Assembly (NCBI GenBank): GCA_031280955.1
Contig: JAITGA010000013.1
Location: 23,857-87,856 of the forward strand
Origin: Lachnospiraceae bacterium
Lineage (GTDB): Bacteria; Bacillota; Clostridia; Lachnospirales; Lachnospiraceae
DNA: 64,000 bases
Direction: 5' to 3'
How positions within the stretch are numbered: position 1 is the stretch's first letter; every line of letters begins with the position of its first letter. The notes under the pieces are model-generated. The model was given only the letters and a program-made list of their open reading frames with translations, searched no databases and was not told where the DNA came from. Position numbers and translations under genes: made by a program. Positions 42,773 to 51,803 of this stretch are shown here, piece by piece.

Positions 42773-43900
42773 TCACAAATCCTCCCATGCCGCCAGTTTT
42801 GTTCGCTTATACTCGCCAAACCGCCTTGCCGTTATCGCTTCCCTGGCTTCTTTCATCATTTGATTATAGAAGTATAGATTATGAAGAACACCCAAGCGCA
42901 TCCCCAGCATTTCCTTACTTTTTAGCAAATGACGGATATAAGCACGTGAGTAACGCTGACAAGCGGGACAAACGCACCCCTCCTCAATTGGACGTTCATC
43001 ACTTTCATATTGAGCATTAAAAAGGTTGATTTTGCCATGATTGGTATATAGATGTCCATGCCTGCCATTGCGACTGGGATATACGCAATCGAAGAAATCC
43101 ACACCCCGCCCGATAGCTTCGAGGATATTGGCAGGAGTGCCGACTCCCATCAGATAGACAGGTTTGTCATCGGGGAAAAAGGGAATCACTTCATCGAGGA
43201 CAAAGTACATCTCTTCATGACTCTCTCCTACTGCCAAGCCGCCAATTGCATAACCTGATAAGTTAAGCTCCACCATCTGTTTGGCGTTTTCTATCCGGAT
43301 ATCCCTATGAGTTGAGCCTTGATTAATTCCAAATAACACCTGTTCTTTATTTATTGTGTCGCGGGTATTGTTTAATTTTTCCAGTTCGCTCAGACAGGAT
43401 TTGAGCCAATTCATCGTCCTGTTAGCGGCGGTGGCGATATAGTTTTTGTCTCCCTTTGCATCGGGACATTCATCAAAAGCCATCGCTATCGTTGAACCGA
43501 GATTGGACTGAATCCGCATACTTTCCTTGGGACCCATGAAAATCTTGCGCCCGTCGATGTGTGAGCGGAAATGAACACCTTCATCAGTAATTTGCCTAAG
43601 TGCCGCCAGCGAATAAACCTGAAAACCGCCTGAATCAGTAAGAATCGGTCCCTGCCATGACATAAAGCGGTGAAGACCGCCCAACTGTTTGATTATTTCG
43701 TCACCGGGGCGTAAGTGCAGGTGATAGGTGTTGGCAAGGCAGACGCTAGTACCGATAGTTTCAAGGTCAGTTGTTGCCACCGCTCCTTTTATCGCCGCTA
43801 CCGTTGCCACGTTCATAAAAACAGGAGTTTGAATCACCCCATGTGGTGTTTCAAACTCACCTTTTCTTGCCAATCTGTCTTTTGCTGTGATGCGAAACAT
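42773..43900 (-). CDS. tgt: tRNA-guanine transglycosylase
   Basis: Inserts preQ1 into GUN-anticodon tRNAs. 375 residues. Nucleophile region ILTDSGGFQVYSLA (first Asp), YAIGGLAVGE, and the zinc site CVCPACQRYSRAYIRHLL with its histidine. The PVYLMGVGTP motif is present. queA and ruvB, frequent neighbours, are absent here. Confidence 0.97.
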   Translation of the reverse strand: MFRITAKDRLARKGEFETPHGVIQTPVFMNVATVAAIKGAVATTDLETIGTSVCLANTYHLHLRPGDEIIKQLGGLHRFMSWQGPILTDSGGFQVYSLAALRQITDEGVHFRSHIDGRKIFMGPKESMRIQSNLGSTIAMAFDECPDAKGDKNYIATAANRTMNWLKSCLSELEKLNNTRDTINKEQVLFGINQGSTHRDIRIENAKQMVELNLSGYAIGGLAVGESHEEMYFVLDEVIPFFPDDKPVYLMGVGTPANILEAIGRGVDFFDCVYPSRNGRHGHLYTNHGKINLFNAQYESDERPIEEGCVCPACQRYSRAYIRHLLKSKEMLGMRLGVLHNLYFYNQMMKEAREAITARRFGEYKRTKLAAWEDL

Positions 43901-43969
43901 ATTAGATGAACTGTCTCCTTTGTTACTGCGGTAATTTCATCAAAGCCGGAAGAATGATATGGTTTATCA

Positions 43970-45124
43970 TCACTTTACATGCTTATCCCAAAATTCCTCC
44001 AGCGTCAATCCCTCTTCCTTCATCACCTGTGCCGCTTCCCTGCCGACATAACGGAAATGCCACGGCTCAAAATCTATCCCGGTTATATACTCTTTCTCCC
44101 GGGGATAGCGGAGAATAAACCCATACTCATGACTATGCTCATTAAGCCACTTCCCTGCCTTCGTATCGGCAAAACCGACATTGAAAACACGATACTCACT
44201 TGATAGGATATCAATCGCCAGCCCTGCCTGGTGTTCGCTTGAACCGGGAATGGTGACACTCCTCGATGTCCGCCGGAAAGCTTCTATATAAGAAAAACCA
44301 CGGCGCATGAAGCGGTCAATATTTCTCGTAAAGAGATAAAGCTGATGATCAAAATCACGATAAGCTGAGATAATCACGAGATTGACCCCCGCCTCACTTG
44401 CTCCTTGCATCATCCTGAGCAAATCATCAATAATCCGTTCCTCACACATCATACTGCCGCTGATAGTCCCAAGGGTAAACTCATAATCGCTCGGCAGTGG
44501 TCGTTGCTTATTTACCAGTATCAAACGCCAGTCATCAGCATAAAACCCCGTAAAACCATCACCCGTCGCGCCTGCACCACCATTACTAATGTATCTGTCT
44601 ACTATCAACTCATGGGTGGCAAGCAAATCCGCCAATGAATACTGCTCGCTTTCCAGAACAAGATATTCACTATCATCCACGCTTGACAGGAACTCTTCGG
44701 GGACAATCTCGGTAGAGTCAAGAACCGTCGTCTCTGCCGCCAGTTCAATTGTTGATTCCATGGGAAACAGCGATGACTTTATCGTAACTGTATCATGTAC
44801 TTGTCCGATAACAGGTGTTATTGTTGTCGTGTTATTAGTTATCTCATCTTCATCTGTAGCTATCAACCCGCCACTTCCTGAGCCATCCCAATCACCGAAA
44901 ACCGGATAAGCAAAACTTGCCCCTATCAAAATATTTATCAACAAGAAAGAGGCAAAAGCATACTTTTTCCAACCGCCATTGATAAATCTGAACCACATGC
45001 CATGAACAAACAAGAGAAAACCAAAGACGATAAGTGCCGGAATCCGCATAAAACGATTCTTTTCAACGATTACGTGAAAGGATGAGGTGATACTTTCCTT
45101 AAACTTTGACTCGTCGCGACCCAT
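43970..45124 (-). CDS. VanY-type D-alanyl-D-alanine carboxypeptidase (M15B)
   Basis: 384 residues from the ATG at 45124 with AAAGGGAG upstream. A basic cytoplasmic start and two hydrophobic segments (about 25-60) are followed by a Thr/Ser-rich spacer and the peptidase domain (210-384). Zinc ligands are in PGSSEHQAGLAIDIL (His and Asp) and FEPWHFRYVG (His). It trims D-Ala from peptidoglycan precursors or mature wall. No vanHAX genes are near, so it is a housekeeping or stress enzyme rather than a resistance cluster. Confidence 0.92.
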   Translation of the reverse strand: MGRDESKFKESITSSFHVIVEKNRFMRIPALIVFGFLLFVHGMWFRFINGGWKKYAFASFLLINILIGASFAYPVFGDWDGSGSGGLIATDEDEITNNTTTITPVIGQVHDTVTIKSSLFPMESTIELAAETTVLDSTEIVPEEFLSSVDDSEYLVLESEQYSLADLLATHELIVDRYISNGGAGATGDGFTGFYADDWRLILVNKQRPLPSDYEFTLGTISGSMMCEERIIDDLLRMMQGASEAGVNLVIISAYRDFDHQLYLFTRNIDRFMRRGFSYIEAFRRTSRSVTIPGSSEHQAGLAIDILSSEYRVFNVGFADTKAGKWLNEHSHEYGFILRYPREKEYITGIDFEPWHFRYVGREAAQVMKEEGLTLEEFWDKHVK

Positions 45125-45432
45125 GCACTCCCTTTCTGCAACACACAAAATAATACACAGATTACCATACTGCGTACACCCAGACCAATCATAGCATAAT
45201 ATTTAGTGATTTTCAAGTGTGGTTTGGTTCTGGGGGTGTTCGCAATTCGCCCTTTAGTGGGGTGTTCTAGTGGGTCGATACAATAGAACTTATCTTTCTT
45301 CTGACTTTTGTGAAATTGCCGGAACAAGGATATGGATCCCCCCCTCCCCTACCTTCGCATATAGGTATTGTTTTTTCTCCACAAACATATTATACTTGTG
45401 AAAATAAATCAACTCGGTACGGAGGAACATAC
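45125..45432. other. Divergent intergenic region, no gene seen
   Basis: 308 bp between the VanY-like gene and the lactonase-like gene. It contains no credible coding frame. On the + strand CATATTATAC at 45387-45396 resembles a -10 region for the lactonase gene, and GGAGG at 45421 is its ribosome binding site. Confidence 0.4.
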
Positions 45433-46506
45433 ATGGAGAAAAATAACAGTCGTTATGTAGCTTATATATCGACCTACACCTCAGGCAGTAAGGATAAATG
45501 CGGAATCAAAATCTATGATGTCGATTTGGAAAAAGGACGTTTTCATGATAAAGGTGAAGTGGAAATCAATAACTCTTCATATTTGACCATCTCGCACAAT
45601 CGCAACTTCCTCTACTCGATTACCGATACCGGCGTTGAAGCCCACCGCATCCTAGCTGACGGAATGTTGGAGAGCATCGGTGGCGGGAGCATCAATGGGA
45701 TGCGTGGCTGTTATCTATCGACTGATTATGATGACCAATTCCTCTTTGTTGCCGGTTATCATGATGGCAAGCTAACGGTGCTGAGGATTAACGAAGACGG
45801 TAGTGTTGGTGAAATCGTTGAAGAAATTTACCACAAAGGACCGGGAAGTGCCGCTGAACGTTACAACCGCCCCCATATCACTTGCGCCCGCATGAGCAGG
45901 GACAACAAGTTTCTCTGTGAGGCTGATTCCGGTCTTGACCGCGTCAATATATATGAGCTGAACCACACAACCGGGAAGCTAAAACTAGCTGATATCATCC
46001 GTAGTGAGCAATCATCAGCACCACGGCATTGCCTCTTTTCTCGTGATGGTAACTACCTCTATGTCGTCCATGAACTGAAAAAATTCGTCGGTGTTTACAA
46101 ATATACACATAGTCCTACCCTCGTCCCCGATTTTGAGCTAATCGAGACGATTCCCACCGTCAACAAATACCATGCCACGGGAACAACCGCCAGTGCCCTC
46201 AAGATGTCATATGACGGCAGTTATCTGGTCAGTTCCAACGCCGGTGACAACAGCGTGATTCTATATGATGTTGACAAAGAAAGCGGCAAGCTGACCAAGT
46301 CCTTTTGCCTGCCGATAAGCGGTGATTATCCTAAAGCAGCCTCGCTTTTCCCCGATAACCGCCATCTCGTCTCCCTCAATCACGAGACGAAGACCCTTAC
46401 CTTTTTCAAGGTAGACATGGAGAACCATCAGATGGCAATGAGCGGGCGTGAGATGAAAATTGATCGCCCCAACTGCATCATTTTCCACCGCTTGGCAGAG
46501 GATTAG
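45433..46506 (+). CDS. Lactonase-family seven-bladed beta-propeller (6-phosphogluconolactonase-like)
   Basis: 357 residues from the ATG at 45433, five bases after GGAGG. Repeated blades contain SHNRNFLYSI, RPHITCARMSRDNKFLCEAD, APRHCLFSRDGNYLYVVHEL and a final DRPNCIIF. This is the PF10282 lactonase family, whose best-known member is the E. coli Pgl. True 6-phosphogluconolactonase activity is not certain. Transcribed alone; its end converges on the lipoprotein gene with 2 bp between. Confidence 0.85.
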   Translation: MEKNNSRYVAYISTYTSGSKDKCGIKIYDVDLEKGRFHDKGEVEINNSSYLTISHNRNFLYSITDTGVEAHRILADGMLESIGGGSINGMRGCYLSTDYDDQFLFVAGYHDGKLTVLRINEDGSVGEIVEEIYHKGPGSAAERYNRPHITCARMSRDNKFLCEADSGLDRVNIYELNHTTGKLKLADIIRSEQSSAPRHCLFSRDGNYLYVVHELKKFVGVYKYTHSPTLVPDFELIETIPTVNKYHATGTTASALKMSYDGSYLVSSNAGDNSVILYDVDKESGKLTKSFCLPISGDYPKAASLFPDNRHLVSLNHETKTLTFFKVDMENHQMAMSGREMKIDRPNCIIFHRLAED

Positions 46507-46508
46507 CG

Positions 46509-48899
46509 TCACTTCATCTCTTTTACATATATCCCAACCCGGTTTTCAATGATGACGAGAACTTCATCCAGCGATTTGCCGCCGCTAAAGTATGCTCCCG
46601 CCTCTTCCTTGATGATATTATCTATTTGCATATCAAAGTCACGGACTTTTACCGCACCCCGGCGAATGTCAAGATAAGCTGAAATTCCTGCATCCGAGAT
46701 AGTAATGTCATACGAATTGGAAAGTATAGACCGATTGACCTTTGAATCAAGTCCCCGCATACTATTAGCCATTGCTATCATCTGCTCGGTGCGAAACATA
46801 AAAGCAAATCGACTCTCAGCTGATATCAATCCGCTGATGAAAGCCCAAGCCGCCTCTTTGTCGTTACTGTTAGAGCTAAGGGTAATATAATCAGCCACAG
46901 AAATCACAAAACCGCTGCCTGTTTCTGCCGGATAACCGACATAGCTAACCGCTTCGCCAAAAATAGCGGCATATTCATCAAAAAAGCTAGGTGTGGCAAG
47001 AGTAGCTTGAGATGCCAGAACTCTTACCTCACCTCGTTGTGCCCTGATATCTAGCAGTTCACGTTCGCTTCTTTGATACTCGCTTTCACAAACATAACGA
47101 TTGGCAAACTCCAGTGCTATCTCGAGGAATTCTCGGTTAAAGCCAGTATCATCACTATCCCAATCGACGATGATATCCCCATTTGCCCAGAGACAAATAT
47201 TTAGCACCTCTTGCTTGGTCGGAAGAAAAAAGACCTCTTCATCTGCACCAAAACTGTCTACAAACTCGATAAAACCATGCAAATTTAATGAATCCGGTAT
47301 CATTAGCGCAATATGTTGATTAGAATCCCTTTGATTCGATGTAAATGTACTCCACAAAGGCACATCTGCTTCCCGGGTAATCATCGTGGTAATCATATAA
47401 GCAATCGGGAAACCTAGCAACTCACCCCCGACCTCAAATGCACGAATTTCATTTTCCTGATAGTCTGCCCAGTCAAATAGCGAGTCTTTGTCCAGAAAGG
47501 GATGCAAATCCTCAAAAACACCCATTCTCGCATATCGACCCCAAGCAATGGGATTGCGAAAGTACATAATATCCGGAGCTTGTCCCTTGATAATATCGAG
47601 ATTGAGCGACAGCATTGCTATATTATATGCTGCCATCTGTTCGCCATAATCCCTAGCATGGGTAGTAGTACCATACTGGATTAGCTCAATACGGATATCA
47701 GGATTTTTGCGATTAAAATCAGATATCTCTTGTTGGAACATATGATCCATGTGTTCACCAAGCATCCCCAAAGTGATAACCCGCACATTTTCCTGTCTCG
47801 TTATTGCTTCTGCTATTTCTGAAGCAGTCATGTGGCGAACCAGAAAGAAAGTGGTTTTTCCGAGTGTGTTTCCTCTATGGCTATCTGTCACCAATACCCG
47901 ATTATCTGATAGGGGAAAAGCATGGATTGATAGCGGGTAGATTCCTACCATTGACCATGTAAAGCGTTCGCTGCTTATGTCATTAATTAGTGAATAATCA
48001 TATACCCCATGCTTGTCAGCGACAAACAATACATCACTTGTCTCTATGCTGATTTTGTTGATTATCTCATAGTTTTCCGTTGTTTCTGCTATGAATCGTC
48101 GTGTCCCTGTCAAAGACTGACCAGCAAAATCAACGATTGCCGTATAGACCGCATCTGCGATTCCTTCACGATAACTGACCCCGACATTACCCTCATAATC
48201 ATTGAATAGCACCTGAATACCCCTGCCGACATTGAGTTGAAAAGCGATACTGCCGTCCTGATTCAAGACGATTAACTCATCGCCAAAAGCAAAATAAGCA
48301 TTGCCTCCTTTGTCAATAGTGAAGCCATTGATGCTTACCGTACCATCAATACTGCTGAATATATCGCTGATATCAAAAACTCCCCTTACCTCACTACCTA
48401 TGTTTTGGTAGCTGTTTTCATCATTGTTTTCTGCAATACTTTCCATTGCTATCTGATACCAAAAAGTGCTAGATATCTTCCCATTATTAGCATATGAATA
48501 AACGAGTATGTGTGCCACTTGCCCGTCATCTACGATATCGTCATTTACAACTATACGGACATATGAATCGGGAATGACCAAGTTGGAGTCCGGGTCTTGT
48601 TCTTTATCAAACAGAGGAATATCTAGCGGGAAAACATATGAAGAACTAGGGTTTTCGAGGTCAACCCGCACCAAAAGCAGGTTGTCGTCTTCACCAGTGA
48701 CATAATATAGGTAATCACCCGATACTGTCGCCGTGAAAACCTGCTCATGGGGAATCGTAAGCGGTGAAGCCGTATACATAGAAATAACTGAACTATCGTT
48801 ACTATTATCCAAGCTTTTTTCTGATGAGTCAGTACTTCCATTGTTACAACCAGCTATAACTAGTGAAAGTGTTAGTATACTCAAAAAACGAAAACGCAT
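46509..48899 (-). CDS. Large solute-binding lipoprotein with N-terminal propeller-like region
   Basis: 796 residues from the ATG at 48899 (GGAGG upstream). Lipobox LVIAGC is at the end of the signal peptide, so the protein is anchored outside the membrane. Residues 40-370 look like beta-repeats (SGDYLYYVTGEDDNLLLVRV, KGGNAYFAFGDELIVLNQDG). From about 390 a family-1-like extracellular sugar-binding domain begins (NPDIRIELIQYG, APDIMYFRNP, EAAWAFISGLIS). No permease genes adjoin it. It could be a signal-sensing binding protein for the neighbouring regulator or an orphan importer part. Confidence 0.82.
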   Translation of the reverse strand: MRFRFLSILTLSLVIAGCNNGSTDSSEKSLDNSNDSSVISMYTASPLTIPHEQVFTATVSGDYLYYVTGEDDNLLLVRVDLENPSSSYVFPLDIPLFDKEQDPDSNLVIPDSYVRIVVNDDIVDDGQVAHILVYSYANNGKISSTFWYQIAMESIAENNDENSYQNIGSEVRGVFDISDIFSSIDGTVSINGFTIDKGGNAYFAFGDELIVLNQDGSIAFQLNVGRGIQVLFNDYEGNVGVSYREGIADAVYTAIVDFAGQSLTGTRRFIAETTENYEIINKISIETSDVLFVADKHGVYDYSLINDISSERFTWSMVGIYPLSIHAFPLSDNRVLVTDSHRGNTLGKTTFFLVRHMTASEIAEAITRQENVRVITLGMLGEHMDHMFQQEISDFNRKNPDIRIELIQYGTTTHARDYGEQMAAYNIAMLSLNLDIIKGQAPDIMYFRNPIAWGRYARMGVFEDLHPFLDKDSLFDWADYQENEIRAFEVGGELLGFPIAYMITTMITREADVPLWSTFTSNQRDSNQHIALMIPDSLNLHGFIEFVDSFGADEEVFFLPTKQEVLNICLWANGDIIVDWDSDDTGFNREFLEIALEFANRYVCESEYQRSERELLDIRAQRGEVRVLASQATLATPSFFDEYAAIFGEAVSYVGYPAETGSGFVISVADYITLSSNSNDKEAAWAFISGLISAESRFAFMFRTEQMIAMANSMRGLDSKVNRSILSNSYDITISDAGISAYLDIRRGAVKVRDFDMQIDNIIKEEAGAYFSGGKSLDEVLVIIENRVGIYVKEMK

Positions 48900-48948
48900 A
48901 TTTCCTCCTGTAATCATAGTACACGATATCTTATTTACAAAGTTTTAT

Positions 48949-49094
48949 GGTTTACATAATTGGGACAGCTGTTGACTATAGTATTATGTTCCCATTATTA
49001 TGTAAACCAAATGTATACCAAACCAAGTTAAATCTTTACATAAACAAACCAAATTAAGTCTTTATATTTGTACTATAAACTGATATTATGTAAA
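48949..49094. promoter_or_regulatory. Four TTTACATAA boxes in a divergent promoter region
   Basis: TTTACATAA occurs at 48951-48959 and 49035-49043 in forward, and at 48998-49006 and 49086-49094 in reverse orientation. The first pair is part of a 12-bp inverted repeat GGTTTACATAAT ... ATTATGTAAACC with inner TGGGA/TCCCA. AACCAA(G/A)TTAA(A/G)TCTTTA also repeats 26 bp apart (49021 and 49047). It lies between the lipoprotein and regulator genes. Confidence 0.6.
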
Positions 49095-49127
49095 TAACAA
49101 TAGGTTCAGAAGTTTAAGTATGCCAAA

Positions 49128-49877
49128 ATGAAAAAAATCTTCGTCATTGAAGACGACATCTATATAAATAATATGCTATGCGAGCTTTTACAGCAGCATG
49201 ATTACCTCCCCCATGCCGCCTTTTCCGGCACGGAGGCGATATTACTGTTGCAGAGCTACTCACTTTCCCCAAATGAAAAGAACTTAGAAAACAAACCTTT
49301 CTCAGAGAACATATCGTTCTCAGAGAACAGAATGTTCTCTTTGGTTCTTCTTGACCTGATGCTGCCGGGCAAGACCGGGATAGAGGTTCTCGCTGAAATA
49401 AGAAAGCACCACCACATCCCTGTGATCGTCCTGACTGCTGTTAGTGACAAAGAAAGCGTTACCGCTTTGCTGAAAGCGGGGGCAAACGATTATATTACCA
49501 AACCTTTTGACAACTCCGAGCTGCTTGCCCGGATTGAAGTCCAGTTGCGAGATAGTGTTCCCGTCAAAACCAAGCAACTTTGTTTTCAGGCGTTAATACT
49601 GGATTTGGAACAGTTTGATGGTTTTATAAACGCAAAAGCTCTGGGTTTGTCCAAGCGTGAATTTGAAATCATGCGCTTGCTCATGGAAAATCCGAAAAAG
49701 GTTTTTACCAAAAACAACTTATATGAAAGTGTATGGAACGATGAATATTTGGGTGATGATAATACCATAAATGTCCATATCAGCAAGATTCGCTCCAAAA
49801 TCAACAAACATACCGACGATGAATATATCCAAACCGTATGGGGCATCGGCTTCAAAATGAACCACCAAAATAAATAA
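49128..49877 (+). CDS. OmpR-family response regulator with interrupted receiver domain
   Basis: 249 residues. Acidic pocket E8-D10, phosphoacceptor D76 in LLDLMLPG and K125 in DYITKPFD are present, and the C-terminal winged helix ends VWGIGFKMN. D76 is about 24 residues later than usual because residues 46-70 (rich in SEN) are inserted before the third strand; that insertion is coded by the tandem palindromic repeats at 49299-49340. It heads the ABC exporter / kinase cluster. No clear ribosome binding site precedes the ATG at 49128. Confidence 0.92.
   Translation: MKKIFVIEDDIYINNMLCELLQQHDYLPHAAFSGTEAILLLQSYSLSPNEKNLENKPFSENISFSENRMFSLVLLDLMLPGKTGIEVLAEIRKHHHIPVIVLTAVSDKESVTALLKAGANDYITKPFDNSELLARIEVQLRDSVPVKTKQLCFQALILDLEQFDGFINAKALGLSKREFEIMRLLMENPKKVFTKNNLYESVWNDEYLGDDNTINVHISKIRSKINKHTDDEYIQTVWGIGFKMNHQNK
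49299..49340. repeat. Tandem palindromic repeat inside the response regulator gene
   Basis: TTCTCAGAGAAC at 49299-49310 and again at 49317-49328 (18-bp period), with a third half-copy GTTCTCT at 49334-49340. The second is part of the perfect 13-bp palindrome GTTCTCAGAGAAC. The repeat keeps the reading frame. Confidence 0.85.
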
Positions 49878-49935
49878 CCCTCGTTCTTGGTAGGCACAGT
49901 GTGAGGGTATGTCCTGATAGCTTGCGCAAAAATTA

Positions 49936-49988
49936 TTTAAGACTTTTTTAAGTTTTAGTTTATGGTTTATTTAGACTTGTGCTTTAAG
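49936..49988 (+). promoter_or_regulatory. Direct repeats upstream of the ABC exporter genes
   Basis: TTTAAG at 49936-49941 and 49947-49952, exactly 11 bp apart, and again at 49983-49988 next to a -10-like GATAAT. The position is typical of an OmpR-family activator site; the regulator at 49128 is the natural candidate. Confidence 0.5.
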
Positions 49989-50032
49989 ATAATCACCAGA
50001 ACCACCCTAAAAGGAGAAAAGGAGAAAATTGC

Positions 50033-50977
50033 ATGAGTCAAATTGTATTACAAACGCACAGTATTTCCAAGCACTATGGCACAACTTGTGCTGTGGACAA
50101 TGTCAACATCGTCATCAAAAAAGGGGACATCTACGGTCTAATAGGAAGAAATGGCGCAGGCAAAACCACGCTGATACGCATGATTACCGCCCTTACTTTC
50201 GCCAGCAGCGGCGAGCTTTCACTATTCGGGCAAACATCGGCATCAGGACTTAATGCTGCCCGTTGCCGCATGGGAAGCGTGGTGGAGATTCCCGCACTTT
50301 ACCCTCATCTGAGTGCAAGGCAAAACCTTGAATATTATCGCAAGCTACGAGGTATCCCCAACAAATCTGCCGTTGATGAAGCTCTAACCGCTGTCAATCT
50401 GATGGATACCGACAAGAAGAAATTCAGAAATTTCTCCCTTGGTATGAAGCAGAGGCTGGGTCTTGCTCTTGCCTTGCTTAGTAATCCTGACTTCATCATC
50501 TTAGATGAACCGACTAACGGACTTGACCCGATGGGGATAGTGGAAATGCGGGAGATGATTAAGCGTTTGCGTACCGATCGCGGGATTACTTTTATGATTT
50601 CCAGTCATATCCTGAGCGAGTTGTCACTCATTGCCACTCGCTACGGGATAATCCATGACGGCAAAATGATTAAGGAACTGACCGACGCTGAATTACGTGA
50701 GAAATGTCAACGATGCTTGTCGATTAAAGTTGATGACACCAAAAAAGCGGCGGTAGTCCTGGAAACCGTACTTAACACCACCATGTACAAAGTACTAAGC
50801 AACAACGAAATCAGGCTGTATGATTATTTTGACAATATTGCCGAGGTGCCGCTGGCACTTAACACCCACGGCGTGCGTGTTTCGGCATTGACTGAAATCA
50901 ACGACAATCTTGAAGACTATTTTATGTCACTAATCGAAGCGGTTACTCCCGCCAATGGAGGAAAAAAAGATGCGTAA
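50033..50977 (+). CDS. ABC transporter ATP-binding protein (peptide/antibiotic-type exporter)
   Basis: 314 residues. Walker A GRNGAGKTT, signature FSLGMKQRLG and Walker B FIILDEPTNGLDP are intact. The C-terminal 90 residues form the extension seen in lantibiotic/bacitracin-immunity-like ATPases. GGAG lies eight bases before the ATG. It pairs with the permease at 50970, overlapping by 8 bp, and probably exports a peptide or lipid-targeting compound under control of the adjacent two-component genes. Confidence 0.93.
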   Translation: MSQIVLQTHSISKHYGTTCAVDNVNIVIKKGDIYGLIGRNGAGKTTLIRMITALTFASSGELSLFGQTSASGLNAARCRMGSVVEIPALYPHLSARQNLEYYRKLRGIPNKSAVDEALTAVNLMDTDKKKFRNFSLGMKQRLGLALALLSNPDFIILDEPTNGLDPMGIVEMREMIKRLRTDRGITFMISSHILSELSLIATRYGIIHDGKMIKELTDAELREKCQRCLSIKVDDTKKAAVVLETVLNTTMYKVLSNNEIRLYDYFDNIAEVPLALNTHGVRVSALTEINDNLEDYFMSLIEAVTPANGGKKDA

Positions 50978-51803
50978 TATTATCAAAGCTGATTTGTACC
51001 GGATTTTTAGAAGTAAGGGAGTCTATATTGCTCTCGCTGTGTTTTTACTCTTGACAGTGCTGCAAGTTTTGTTCGGTGCCGATGGATTAGTGATTGGGGT
51101 AATGGTTGACAGTGATATTAGATATGATGTAGTTTATAACGCCGATGGTACTGTTAGTGAACTCATCCCGCAAGAAATAACCATGAACGGAAGGGATGCA
51201 CCCTTCATTTTTGCCGATGTTACTGACAACTTGATTTATCTCATCCTTCCTTTTATCGTTTTCATAGTTGCTGTTGATTTTCAAAGCGGAGCGGTAAAAA
51301 ACATACTATCGAGCGGTATATCGAGGTACAAATACTTCTTTGCCAAGTTCTCATTAATGGCGTTGGTCAGTGCTTCGCTGATGGCAGTTTATCTGTTTTT
51401 GCCAATTATCCTAGGTACGATACTCTATGGCTATGGCGGTGAAATCAATGGAGAATATATAAGCGCAATCGCCGAAATTTACCTGCCGCAGTTTTATTTG
51501 GTGTTTGCCTATGTTTGTGTCGGGTTGTTTGTATCGTTCGCTTTCAAAAGTGTTGCCGCTCTGAATACGATTTATATTATGCTTTCGCTTCTGCCGACAA
51601 TTATCATTGCCATTCTCATAGAATATAATGAATGGTATGCAAAACTCTTGGATTATGTTATTGTCTTAGCAATCAAAACATTTTCCTTAGCCGGAGGCAG
51701 TGCTCCCCCCGATACTCCCAAGGCACTGATGATTGGCGGTATCTACATGATATTTAGTATCATCGGCGGGATACTTTTGTTCAGAAAGGCGGAAATCAAG
51801 TAA
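50970..51803 (+). CDS. ABC-2-type permease of the exporter
   Basis: 277 residues from the ATG at 50970, preceded by GGAGG; the upstream in-frame ATG at 50955 is less well placed. Six hydrophobic segments: one near residues 15-35, then after a 70-residue outside loop a group from about 85 to 280. It has the RNIIKADLYRIFRSKG start typical of these permeases. Partner of the ATPase upstream. Confidence 0.9.
   Translation: MRNIIKADLYRIFRSKGVYIALAVFLLLTVLQVLFGADGLVIGVMVDSDIRYDVVYNADGTVSELIPQEITMNGRDAPFIFADVTDNLIYLILPFIVFIVAVDFQSGAVKNILSSGISRYKYFFAKFSLMALVSASLMAVYLFLPIILGTILYGYGGEINGEYISAIAEIYLPQFYLVFAYVCVGLFVSFAFKSVAALNTIYIMLSLLPTIIIAILIEYNEWYAKLLDYVIVLAIKTFSLAGGSAPPDTPKALMIGGIYMIFSIIGGILLFRKAEIK

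Noticed and set aside
43970..45124. Vancomycin resistance cluster
   Set aside because: Only a VanY-type peptidase is present; no vanH, vanA-type ligase, vanX or adjacent VanRS-type pair.
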